A program made the translations under genes and the position numbers. The notes beneath the pieces were generated by a model. The model worked only from the letters and a program-made list of their open reading frames with translations. It was not told the DNA's origin and did no database searches. A stretch of 64,000 nt of DNA, from positions 2,418,001 to 2,482,000 of the forward strand of contig CAVQEJ010000003.1 of assembly GCA_963711505.1 (NCBI GenBank). Reading direction: 5' to 3'. The stretch is from JAGWRA01 sp963711505. GTDB lineage: Bacteria; Acidobacteriota; Vicinamibacteria; Vicinamibacterales; CAVVIG01. Below are positions 25,612 to 34,370 of the stretch, one piece after another (the first letter of the stretch is position 1; every line of letters starts with the position of its first letter).

Positions 25612-26415
25612 TCAGCGGCGGGAACCGGCACCGCGCGCGTCGGGCGGGACCACATGCGCCATCTCGGCGAACAGGCCCGACGGATCGTGGTCGAAGTGGT
25701 ACACCTTCGCCACCTCGATCTCCAGGCCCCGGACCCGCGCAGCCGGTGCACCAGCCAGCCGAGCACTGCGCCGACCGCGGGACCAAGCCAGTACACCCAC
25801 CAGGTCCTGCCAGGCACCGGCGGCAATCTCGGGGCCGAGCGTCCGTGCCGGATTCGTGCTCGTCCCCGACACCGGCGCCTCGAGATAGACCATGAGCGCG
25901 TAGAGCGGCGGGAACAGCAGCGGCGTGTACGGCCGCAGCCGCCGGTGCCCCAGGAAGACGAACAGCAGCACCACCAGCGCCAGCGTCGTGACGACCTCGC
26001 CGGCGAGCGCCGTCAGCGGGCCGAAGCCAGGGCCCGGCAGCGTCGCACCGTAGGTCACCGAGGCGCCGGCCCGCCCCCAGACCAGCAGCGCCGCGCCGCC
26101 CAGGGCCGCCCCCGCGCACTGCGCCACCACGTAGGCGACGGCGTGCCCCGCCGGCATCCGTCCCCGCAGCCAGAACGCGAAGGTGACCGCCGGATTGATG
26201 TGGGCGCCGCTGACCCGCCCGACCCCCGACACGGTAATGAGCGCACCGGTCGTGCCGAACAGGAATCCGGTGAGCAGGCGCCGCGTACCCGCGTCCGGCA
26301 CGAGCTGGACGAACGGACTGCCGCGGAAGCCCGCGAAGATGACGAGGGAGACGCCGAGGGCGACGAGCAGCGCCGTCCCCCAGGCCTCGGCGAGACAGGC
26401 CTTCAGAAGTGACAT
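25612..26415 (-). CDS. Aquaporin/MIP-family channel (two compensating frame changes)
   Basis: The product is a MIP-family channel for water or small neutral solutes. The two half-helix motifs are GAHINPAVTF and SGTSTNPARTLGP, the latter with the NPAR arginine, and six transmembrane segments are expected. Near the C-terminus the frame changes around 25800 and back around 25742. The normal sequence WVYWLGPAVGAVLGWLVHRL, the sixth helix, lies in the alternate frame, while the tail LEIEVAKVYHFDHDPSGLFA resumes in the first frame. Each site looks like a single-base gain or loss. The open frame itself is uninterrupted, so a gene caller would report a false sixth helix. The ATG at 26415 is supported by the domain start. 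Confidence 0.85.
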   Translation of the reverse strand: MSLLKACLAEAWGTALLVALGVSLVIFAGFRGSPFVQLVPDAGTRRLLTGFLFGTTGALITVSGVGRVSGAHINPAVTFAFWLRGRMPAGHAVAYVVAQCAGAALGGAALLVWGRAGASVTYGATLPGPGFGPLTALAGEVVTTLALVVLLFVFLGHRRLRPYTPLLFPPLYALMVYLEAPVSGTSTNPARTLGPEIAAGAWQDLVGVLAWSRGRRSARLAGAPAARVRGLEIEVAKVYHFDHDPSGLFAEMAHVVPPDARGAGSRR

Positions 26416-26477
26416 GGCATGAACCCGACCGGATTCTACGGCGTTTCGTGCCGTCCCGCGAGTCCAGGCCGCCCCCC

Positions 26478-26507
26478 TTGACGTCCAGCCCGCAGCGGAT
26501 CTAGCTT
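26478..26507 (+). promoter_or_regulatory. Predicted promoter of the tetR gene
   Basis: A -35 box TTGACG (26478-26483) and a -10-like TAGCTT (26502-26507) are separated by 18 bases. The -10 box abuts the left arm of the nested palindrome at 26507-26537, which implies autorepression. Confidence 0.4.
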
Positions 26508-26537
26508 TAGACCATACGGTCTGACCGGATGGTCTAA
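26507..26537. promoter_or_regulatory. Nested palindromic operator for the TetR regulator
   Basis: Two palindromes share one centre at 26522. The inner one is the perfect 11-mer CGGTCTGACCG (26517-26527). The outer arms are TTAGACCAT (26507-26515) and ATGGTCTAA (26529-26537). Only the pair 26516/26528 is mismatched over 31 bases. It stands 33 bases before the ATG of the TetR gene and fits the length of sites bound by two TetR dimers. Confidence 0.75.
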
Positions 26538-26569
26538 GCTTGGATCTTCCCGCTCAGTCCCTGCTGCCC

Positions 26570-27244
26570 ATGCCGCGCCCCCGCTTCGACCGACTCGACG
26601 CCGAGAAGCGCCAGCACATCCTGGCGGTCGCCGCCGAGGAGTTCGCCACCCACGGCTTCGCCGGTGCCTCGCTGAACCGGATCATCGAGCAGGCCGGCAT
26701 CAGCAAGGGGGCCGCGTACTACTACTTCGACGACAAGGCCGATCTGTTCGGCACCGTCCTCCACTCCGGCATGGAAGCGTTCCGGCCGGACGCCGACGCC
26801 ATCCTCGACCTCGACCGCCTCGACCACGACACGTTCTGGCCGGCCGTGCTGCGCAGCTACCAGAGCCTGCTCGACGCAATCCGGCGTCAGCCCTGGCTGA
26901 CGGCGCTCGGCAAGATGTTCTACGGCCCGCCGCCCTCCCCCACGCTGGGCTCGCTCGTCGAGGAACAGCTGACGATGGCGCGCGACTGGCTGGGCCAGCT
27001 GGTCGCGCGCGGCCAGCAGGTCGGAGCGGTCCGGACGGACCTGCCGGGCGATCTGCTGTTGACGGTGCTGGCGGCGGCAGGCGAGGCGGCCGACCGGTGG
27101 TTCGTCTCGAACCGCGATCGGCTGGATGCGGAACAGGCCGATGCGGTCGCGCTCGTGCTGTTCGACGCGCTGCGCCGGATGGCGGAGCCGGCGAGCCTGT
27201 CGCCACGCGCGGCAACGCGGCAGCTGCCAGGATCCGGAGCGTGA
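26570..27244 (+). CDS. TetR/AcrR-family transcriptional regulator
   Basis: This 224-residue regulator has an N-terminal helix-turn-helix at about 12-60: RQHILAVAAEEFATHGFAG, ASLNRIIEQAGISKGAAYYY and FDDKADLF are typical TetR strings. The C-terminal ligand-binding half is helical and contains no conserved sequence that reveals the inducer. The ATG at 26570 was taken; a TTG at 26540 in the same frame would overlap the operator. The nested palindrome at 26507-26537 indicates autoregulation. The ABC ATPase gene begins 43 or 58 bases downstream, depending on its start, so regulator and exporter (27288-31650) form one transcription unit or a tightly linked pair. Confidence 0.93.
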   Translation: MPRPRFDRLDAEKRQHILAVAAEEFATHGFAGASLNRIIEQAGISKGAAYYYFDDKADLFGTVLHSGMEAFRPDADAILDLDRLDHDTFWPAVLRSYQSLLDAIRRQPWLTALGKMFYGPPPSPTLGSLVEEQLTMARDWLGQLVARGQQVGAVRTDLPGDLLLTVLAAAGEAADRWFVSNRDRLDAEQADAVALVLFDALRRMAEPASLSPRAATRQLPGSGA

Positions 27245-27255
27245 GCGACGGCCAG

Positions 27256-27277
27256 GCGTGGGGGTGGGCCCCCACGC
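27256..27277 (+). repeat. GC hairpin repeat upstream of the ABC ATPase gene
   Basis: The arms GCGTGGGGG (27256-27264) and CCCCCACGC (27269-27277) form a perfect 9-base-pair stem around TGGG, followed by GAATTGA. The ATG at 27288 lies 10 bases further on. Its architecture matches the hairpin at 23975-23996. Confidence 0.6.
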
Positions 27278-27287
27278 GAATTGACCT

Positions 27288-28025
27288 ATGCGGACAGAAA
27301 CCATGAACGGCGCCCCGCCGCGCGAAGCGGTCTTCCAGATCCGTGGCCTGAGCAAGGTCTACCACATGGGTGAAGTCGAGGTGCAGGCGCTGCGCGGCGT
27401 CGACCTCGACATCTACGACGGCGAGTTCCTGGTGCTGCTCGGCCACTCGGGCAGCGGCAAGTCGACGCTGCTGAACATCGTCGGCGGCCTCGACACGGCG
27501 ACGACCGGCACGGTGCGGTACCGCGATCACGAGCTGACGCACGCCGACGACGCGGCGCTGACCCTGTTCCGGCGCGACCACGTCGGGTTCGTCTTCCAGT
27601 TCTACAACCTCATTCCCAGCCTGACGGCGCTCGAGAACGTCGAGCTGGTCACCGAGATCGCCGAGCACCCGATGAAGCCGGCCGACGCCCTGCGACTGGT
27701 CGGCCTGGGCGATCGGATCGAACACTTCCCGGCGCAGATGTCGGGCGGCGAGCAGCAGCGGGTCGCGATCGCCCGGGCGATCGCGAAGCGTCCCGAGGTC
27801 CTGCTGTGCGACGAACCGACGGGCGCCCTCGACATCACGACGGGCTCGGCGGTGCTGAAGGCGATCGCGACGGTGAACGACGAGCTGAAGACCACGGTCG
27901 TCGTCATCACCCACAATGCGGCGATCGCGGAGATGGCCGACCGGGTGCTGACGCTCTCCGACGGACGGATCGCCAGCGAGCGGCGGAATCCGGTGCGGCA
28001 GCCGGTGGAGAGCATCCGATGGTGA
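27288..28025 (+). CDS. ABC transporter ATPase, MacB/LolD type
   Basis: This 245-residue nucleotide-binding protein powers the exporter encoded downstream. Walker A is GHSGSGKSTLLN (about 53), the Q-loop is FVFQFYNLIPSLTALENVEL, the signature is MSGGEQQRVAIARAIA, Walker B is LLCDEPTGALD, and the H-loop is VVITHN. The sequence following the Q-loop is typical of the MacB, LolD and FtsE branch that pairs with FtsX-type permeases. ATG codons at 27288 and 27303 are both possible; the first lies just after the GC hairpin. It is followed after 43 bases by the permease gene, then by an adaptor gene, giving the order ATPase-permease-adaptor. TetR control is likely from the upstream operator. Confidence 0.95.
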   Translation: MRTETMNGAPPREAVFQIRGLSKVYHMGEVEVQALRGVDLDIYDGEFLVLLGHSGSGKSTLLNIVGGLDTATTGTVRYRDHELTHADDAALTLFRRDHVGFVFQFYNLIPSLTALENVELVTEIAEHPMKPADALRLVGLGDRIEHFPAQMSGGEQQRVAIARAIAKRPEVLLCDEPTGALDITTGSAVLKAIATVNDELKTTVVVITHNAAIAEMADRVLTLSDGRIASERRNPVRQPVESIRW

Positions 28026-28068
28026 GCGGCCGCGGCGAACGCGGACCGCGGACGGGCGGGAGCTGAGC

Positions 28069-30432
28069 ATGCGCGCGATCACCCGCAAGCTGCTGCGCGA
28101 CCTGTTCCACATCCGGAGCCAGGCCATCGCCATCGCGCTGGTCATCGGCGCGGGCGTGGCGATGTACGTGCTCATGCTCAGCACGTTCGACTCGCTCGCG
28201 CTCACGCAGCACACCTATTACCAGCGGTACCGCTTCGCCGACGTCTTCGCCTCGCTCAAGCGGGCGCCGCTCTGGCTGGCCGACGACATCGCGCGCATCC
28301 CGGGCGTGGCCGAGGTCGACACGCGCGTGGTCGTCAACGTGACCCTCGACGTGCCCGACGTCGAGGCGCCCGTCACGGGCCGGCTCATCTCGATTCCCGA
28401 GGAGCACCGGCCCGCCCTGAACGACCTGGCGCTGATGACCGGCCGCTGGATCGAGCCCGGCCGGTCGGACGAGATCATCGCGAACGAGAAGTTCGCCACC
28501 GCCAACCACCTGACGGTCGGCGACACGATCGGCGCCATCATCAACGGCCGGCGCCGCGAGCTTCGCATCGTGGGGCTCGCGCTCTCGCCCGAGTACGTCT
28601 ACGCGGTCCGCCCGGGCGAGCTGGTCGGCGACGACGCCCGGTTCGGGATCCTGTGGATGGGCCGCCGGGCACTGGCCAACGCGTTCCAGATGGAAGGCGG
28701 CTTCAACGACGTGACGCTCTCGCTGATGCCGGGCGCCTCGTCGCAGGAGGTCATCGCCCGGCTCGACCGGCTGATCGAGCCCTACGGCGGGCTCGGCGCG
28801 ATCCCGCGGTCGCGCCAGCTCTCGCACTTCTTCCTGCAGAGCGAGCTCGATTCGCTGCACGGCATCGGGCGCGTCGTCCCGATCATCTTCCTCGCCGTCG
28901 CGGCGTTCCTGCTCCACATCGTGCTCAGCCGGATCGTGACCATCCAGCGCCAGGAGATCGCGGCCCTGAAGGCGCTCGGCTACGGCAACTGGGAGGTGGC
29001 GCAGCACTACGTCCAGCTGAGCCTGCTGGTGGGGGCCGCCGGCTCGATCGCCGGTGTCGTCGCGGGCGCCTGGATGGGCCGCGGCATGACGCAGATCTAC
29101 ACACGGTTCTTCCAGTTCCCGCTGCTCGAGTACCGGCTGCCGGCCCCGGTGGTCATCGAGTCGGTGGCGATCGGCCTGGCCGCCGCCGCGGCGAGCGCGC
29201 TCGACGCGGTGCGGCGCATCCTCCGCCTGCCGCCCGCCGAGGCCATGCGGCCCGAGCCCCCGGCGACCTACCGCGTCAGCCTGCTCGAGCGGGTCGGCAT
29301 CCGCCACTGGCTGTCGCAGCCGAGCCGCATCGTGCTGCGCAACATCCAGCGGCATCCCGGCCGATCGCTGCTGTCGACCATCGGCATCGCGTTCGGCGGC
29401 GCCATCATGGTCGTCGGGCTGTTCACGATCGACTCGTTCAACCACGTGATGGACGTGCAGTTCAACCTCGCCCAGCTCTACAACGCGATGGTGACCTTCG
29501 TCGAGCCGGTCTCCTCGTCGGCCGTGCAGGAGGTCGACCGGCTGCCCGGCGTCGTGCAGGCCGAGGCGTTCCGGTCGGTGCCGGTCAAGATCATCGCCGG
29601 CCAGCGGTCGCGGTACCTCGCCATCACCGGCCTGCCCGCCCCCTCCCGGCTGAACCGCATCATCGGCGCCGCGGACCACGTCGTCACGCTGCCACCCGAT
29701 GGCCTGGTGTTGTCGACGAAACTGGCCTCCGTCCTGCACGTCCGTCCCGGCGACCGCGTCACGCTCGACGTGCTCGAAGGGGCGCGGCCGGTGCGCCAGG
29801 CCGTCGTGGCCGGCCTCGTGGACGAGTACATCGGCACCAACGCGTACATGCGCATCGATGCGCTGCACCGGCTGATGCGCGAGGGCGGCAGCGTGTCGGG
29901 CGCCTACCTGCTGACCGATCCGCAGCACCTCGACCGGTTGTACACGACGCTGAAGGCGACGCCGAAGGTCGCGGGCGTCAGCCTGAAGGCCGCCGAGCGG
30001 GAGAACTACCAGAAGACGCTGCTCGAGAGCATCGGCATCACCCGGACGGTGACCATCATCTTCGCGATGATCATCGCCTTCGGTGTCGTCTACAACACGG
30101 CCCGCATCGGCCTGTCGGAGCGGGCGCGCGAGCTCGGCACGCTGCGCGTCATCGGGTTCTCGCGCCCCGAGGTCGCCTACATCCTGCTCGGCGAACTGGC
30201 GGTCATCACGCTCATCGCGCTGCCGCTGAGCCTGCTCATCGGCTACGGCATGGCGGCCGGCGTCGTCCGCGTGTACGACACCGAGGTGTACCGGATTCCG
30301 CTCATCTTCACCGCCCGCACGTCGCTCGAGGCGCTGGCCACGACCGTCATCGCCACGCTCGTCTCCGGCTGGCTCGTCCGCCGTCGGCTGAACCGGCTCG
30401 ACCTGATCGCCGTGCTGAAAACCCGGGAGTGA
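28069..30432 (+). CDS. FtsX-like ABC permease, two-FtsX-domain form
   Basis: This 787-residue inner-membrane permease starts with an amphipathic segment and a membrane helix (about 16-40, SQAIAIALVIGAGVAMYVLML). A large periplasmic domain follows, then the first FtsX domain (about 265-400, RIVTIQRQEIAALKALGYGN), a second periplasmic domain after a helix at about 430-460, and the second FtsX domain (about 650-780, RIGLSERARELGTLRVIGFS). The first FtsX domain differs from MacB and is closer to permeases of lipid or peptide exporters. It lies between the ATPase and the HlyD adaptor genes with gaps of 43 and 2 bases, so it surely works with both. The substrate is unknown. Confidence 0.93.
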   Translation: MRAITRKLLRDLFHIRSQAIAIALVIGAGVAMYVLMLSTFDSLALTQHTYYQRYRFADVFASLKRAPLWLADDIARIPGVAEVDTRVVVNVTLDVPDVEAPVTGRLISIPEEHRPALNDLALMTGRWIEPGRSDEIIANEKFATANHLTVGDTIGAIINGRRRELRIVGLALSPEYVYAVRPGELVGDDARFGILWMGRRALANAFQMEGGFNDVTLSLMPGASSQEVIARLDRLIEPYGGLGAIPRSRQLSHFFLQSELDSLHGIGRVVPIIFLAVAAFLLHIVLSRIVTIQRQEIAALKALGYGNWEVAQHYVQLSLLVGAAGSIAGVVAGAWMGRGMTQIYTRFFQFPLLEYRLPAPVVIESVAIGLAAAAASALDAVRRILRLPPAEAMRPEPPATYRVSLLERVGIRHWLSQPSRIVLRNIQRHPGRSLLSTIGIAFGGAIMVVGLFTIDSFNHVMDVQFNLAQLYNAMVTFVEPVSSSAVQEVDRLPGVVQAEAFRSVPVKIIAGQRSRYLAITGLPAPSRLNRIIGAADHVVTLPPDGLVLSTKLASVLHVRPGDRVTLDVLEGARPVRQAVVAGLVDEYIGTNAYMRIDALHRLMREGGSVSGAYLLTDPQHLDRLYTTLKATPKVAGVSLKAAERENYQKTLLESIGITRTVTIIFAMIIAFGVVYNTARIGLSERARELGTLRVIGFSRPEVAYILLGELAVITLIALPLSLLIGYGMAAGVVRVYDTEVYRIPLIFTARTSLEALATTVIATLVSGWLVRRRLNRLDLIAVLKTRE

Positions 30433-30434
30433 GT

Positions 30435-31650
30435 ATGTCTGCGCAGACCCGCCGAACCCGCAACCGCGTGATCGCCTGGACGGCCGTCGCCCTCGTCACC
30501 GCCGCGCTGATCGTCGCCGCGCTGATGCCGAGCGCCACGGCGGTCGACCTCGCCGCCGTCACGCGCGGCGACCTGCAGGTGACGCTCGACCACCAGGGCA
30601 AGACGCACGTGCGGCACCGCTACACCGTGTCGGCGCCGGTCGCCGGCCGCGTGCTGCGGATCGACCTGGAGCCGGGTACCCCGGTGGAAGCCGGCCGGAC
30701 GGTCGTCGCCACGTTCCGTCCCGCCACCTCGCCGCTCATCGACGCGCGCAGCCGGCGCGAGAGCCAGGCGCGCGTGCAGGCGGCCCAGGCGTCGGCCGAC
30801 CAGGCGAAGGCCGAGCTCGCCCGCATCCGCGCGCAGCGCGCCTATGCCGATCAGCAGCTCAAGCGAACCCAGAACATGTCCGAGGAGGGGATCGCCACGA
30901 AGGACGCGCTCGACGCGGCGGTGTCGAACGCCCGCGCGCTCGCCCAGAGCGAGGACGCCGCGGCGTACGCCCTGCGCACCGCCCAGCACGAGATCGAGGC
31001 CGCCCGCGCGGCCCTGCTGCCGCCGCAGACGGGCGACCGGGCGGGCGGCGACCTGGAGATCCGCGCCCCGGTCACCGGCGTCGTCCTGCAGCGCCTCCAC
31101 GAGAGCGAGACGGTGGTGCCGGCCGGCGAGCCGCTGATGGAAATCGCCGATCCCGCCGACCTCGAAATCGTCTCCGACTACCTCTCGACCGACGCCGTGC
31201 AGATGCGCCCCGGCATGCCCGTCGACATCGACCGCTGGGGCGGCCCGCAACCGCTGCGCGGCCGCGTCCGGCTCGTCGAGCCCTACGGCTTCATGAAGGT
31301 CTCGGCCCTCGGCGTCGAGGAGCAGCGGGTGAACGTCCACATCGAGTTCGAGGATCCGCGCGCGGCGTGGCAGAAGCTGGGCGACGGCTACCGGGTGGAG
31401 ACCCGCGTCGTCATCTGGCAGCGGACGAACGTCCTGAAGGTGCCGACGAGCGCGATGTTCCGCAAGGGCGACGGCTGGGCCGTGTTACGTGGACGAGAAC
31501 GGCCGCGCACGGCTGCGGACGATCGCGATCGGCGAACGCAGCGGCCTCGAAGCGGAGGTCACCAACGGGCTGAAGGAAGGCGACCGCGTCGTCCTGCACC
31601 CACCCGACACGCTGACCGATGGCACGCGGATCGAGGAGAGCGGGGAGTGA
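30435..31650 (+). CDS. HlyD-type periplasmic adaptor (one frame change)
   Basis: The membrane-fusion subunit of the TetR-linked exporter has one N-terminal anchor (VIAWTAVALVTAALIVAALM), a lipoyl half (VSAPVAGRVLRIDLEPGTPV), a coiled coil (about 100-190), a second lipoyl half (IRAPVTGVVLQRLHESETVV) and a beta-barrel. The frame breaks near 31485, where an extra T turns GTGTAC into GTGTTAC. The restored C-terminus reads YVDENGRARLRTIAIGERSG, which is normal for the family, and ends at 31650. A sequencing error is the likely explanation. It starts 2 bases after the permease stop. No outer-membrane factor gene is seen next to it. Confidence 0.9.
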
Positions 31651-31659
31651 GAGTGAGTG

Positions 31660-31690
31660 AATTCGAAGAATTGAAGAATTGAAGAAAGAA
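31660..31690 (+). repeat. AT-rich GAATTGAAG-type repeat, forward copy
   Basis: The block begins AATTCGAAGAATTGAAG and ends GAAGAAAGA. It matches the intergenic block at 16351-16386 and sits 10 bases after the stop of the adaptor gene. With the inverted block at 31761-31795 it could form a long AT-rich hairpin. Confidence 0.7.
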
Positions 31691-31760
31691 CGCTGGACGA
31701 AGCGACAGGTCACGACTCATTGGCCCCATGAAGAACGCAGGCAAGAGTCCACACTCCGCC

Positions 31761-31795
31761 ATTCTTGAATTCTTCAATTCCCATTCTTCAATTCG
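31761..31795 (-). repeat. AT-rich GAATTGAAG-type repeat, inverted copy
   Basis: The plus strand reads ATTCTTGAATTCTTCAATTC and then a second TTCTTCAATTC, the reverse complement of the units at 31660-31690. It lies 18 bases beyond the stop of the degraded permease gene, so each of the two converging genes is followed by one copy reading outward from it. Confidence 0.7.
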
Positions 31796-31812
31796 CGCAC
31801 TCGTCCATGCCC

Positions 31813-34366
31813 CTACTCCGCCCGCAGCGCGTCGAGCGGCACGACGCGGGTAGCGCGGCGGGCCGGAACGTAGCTGGCCGCCAGGGCGGCGAGGGCCAGG
31901 ACGAGCGGGGCGACGACGAACACGAGCGGGTCGAAGGCGCTCGACCCCGTAGAGCATGCTGCTCACCAGCTTCGCCAGTCCCGCCGACAGCAGCAGGCCG
32001 ATGCCCAGGCCGAGGCCGGTCAGCACGAGCCCTTCCTTCAGCATCATCCAGAGCACGTCGCGCGGCTCGGCGCCCAGCGCCATCCGGATGCCGATCTCGC
32101 GCGTCCGGCGCGAGACCACGTAGGCCTTCACGCCGTAGACGCCGACGGCCGCGAGCAGCAGCGCCAGCGCGCCGAACAGCGTGAACATCCGCGCGCCCGT
32201 CTCGGATCAGCCACAAGTCGATGCTGTCCGTCGCGGTAGCTGGGTCATCGATCTGCAGCGAGACAGGACCGGCAGCGTCGGATCGACGTCGCGGATCGCG
32301 CGGCGGACGGACGCCGAGCATCGCCGCCTCGCCGGCGCGGGCCGCCGGCCGCGACGCGCAGGTGAATGAACAGGTTCGACCGGTAGTTCGCGCCGAACGG
32401 CACGTAGACGTGCGGCACCGGCGCCGGATCGAGCAGCTCCTGCCGGACGCCCGGCACCACGCCGACGATCGCCGACCAGCTCCGCGCTTCCGTGCCGTTC
32501 TCGCCGGGCCGATCTGCAGCTGGCTCGCCGACCGGGTTCGCGGCCTGGAAACAGAGTCTTCGCCAGGGGCTCGTCGATGATCGCGGCGCCGTGCGGGCGT
32601 CGGTGACGACTGCTCCTCGGCCGCGGTGAACCCGCGGCCGCGCAGCACCGGGAGCCCCAGCGTCGCGGAAGTAGTCAGTGCCGACGACCGTCAGGATCGA
32701 CGGCGACCTGCTCGTGCCGCGGCGCCTCCGCGCCGCCGGCCCGACTGGCCGGGCACGGGACACACGTCCTCGGTGAAGTCGCCGAACGACACCGACGAGG
32801 CCGTGCTCGCCGACTCGACACCCGGGCAGCGCCCGCAACCGGGCCAGCAGCCGCTGGTAGACCGCCCGCCCCTGCGCCTCGTCTGGTCCCGGCCAGACCC
32901 GGGTCGACGTTGACGAGCAGCTGGTGATCGAGCCGATAACCGGGATCCGCCGACGCGGCCAGCAGCGCGCCACGCGCGAACAGGCCGCCGGCCACCAGCA
33001 GCGCGAGCGCGAGGGCGATCTGCCCGACGACCATGGCGTTGCGTCCCGACAGCCGGCCGCGCAGTCCCGCTCGTGCGCTCGCCGGCGGCCTTCGAGTCGG
33101 TCACGACGTCGGTCCGCGTCAGCCGCCAGGCCGGTCCGAGTCCGAAGAACAGCGTGCTGCCGACGGCGAACAGCAGCGTCGCGGCCAGCACGCTGATATC
33201 CGGCAGTCGGCGAGAAGGCGATCGCCAGCGGCAGCCGGCTGCCCGACAGCGACGCGACGAGCACCCGTATGGCGCCGTACGCCAGCGCCAGGCCGATCGC
33301 CCCGCCGGCCAGCGACAACAGCATCCCCTCGGTGAGCAACTGACGCACGATCCGCCACGCGTCCCGCGCCCAGCGCCAGTTGCACGGCCACGTCGCGCCG
33401 GCGGCCGGCGCCCCGCGCGCAGCATCATGTTCGCCAGGTTCAGGCAGGCGATCAGCAGGACGGCCGCCGGCCATCGCCATCAGCAGGGCGCCGACGTGCG
33501 TCGAAGGGGCCGTTGATCCGCGAGCTCAGGCTGACGCCGAGCCGCGGCAGCTTCGCCACCGTCAGAGTGATACCCCTTGCTGGCGGGGTCCTGCCCGGCG
33601 AGGCCGGCCGCCAGCGCCTCCAGCCGCGGCCGCGCCGACGCCATTGTCAGGCCGGGCGCCAGCCGTCCGGCCAGAATCAGCGCGCGCGTCCGCGGGTCGG
33701 CCAGCTTGCCGCTCTGACCGTTCGTCAACATGTCGTTCGTGACGTGATCGTGGACGCCGAGCGGCAGCCACACCTCGGGGCCGATCAGCCCCATCGTGCC
33801 CTCGAACCCGCGGTTCCGTGACGCCGACGATCGTGAACGGGCGGCTGTTGATGCGGAGCGTCTGGCCGACCAGGTCCGGGTCGGATCCATGCGCACGCCA
33901 GTACGCGTCGGTGACGATCACGACCGGGATGTTGGCGCCGGGCTTCTCCTCGTCCGCGGTGAACGTCCGGCCGCGCGCCAGCGGGGAGTCGAGGACCTGA
34001 AAGAAGTTCGACGAGACGATACCGGCGAACGCGCGGTGCGTCTTGTCGCCTTCGTTGAGTCCCACCAGCGTGAAGGCTCTGCGCCATCAGGCCGGCGAAC
34101 AGGTCGTGCCGGGATCGAATCGCGGTGTATTCGGCGTAGGTGAACCTGCGATAGCTGTGCGTCTGCTTCGGATCGTGCGAGTAGAGTCCGACGAGCCGCT
34201 CGGGGTGGCCGGCCGGCTGCTGGAACAGCAGGGCGTTGACCAGCGTGAACATGGCCGTGTTCACGCCGATCCCCAGCGACAGGACGATCAACGCGACGGC
34301 CGTGAAGCCCGGGCTCTTCCGCAGCGCCCTGAGGGTAATCCGGAGATCCTGAAGGAAGGTGTGCAT
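31813..34366 (-). pseudogene. ADOP/MacB-type permease, heavily frame-disrupted copy
   Basis: This stretch is a full-length relative of the intact permease at 34371-36899, in the same orientation and separated by only 4 bases. It opens MHTFLQDLRITLRALRKSPG and ends with residues that match LEALRVE of the intact copy. Recognisable parts are spread over all three frames: IVSSNFFQVLDSPLARGRTF, GFEGTMGLIGPEVWLPLG, LLTEGMLLSLAGGAIGLALA, AMVVGQIALALALLVAGGLF and VYGVKAYVVSRRTREIGIRM. At least ten frame changes were counted, most between 32200 and 33570. It is either a decaying pseudogene or a copy that was badly corrected during assembly because reads could not be told apart from its neighbour. The amino-acid conservation between changes favours the second view or very recent inactivation. 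Confidence 0.75.
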
Positions 34367-34370
34367 GACG

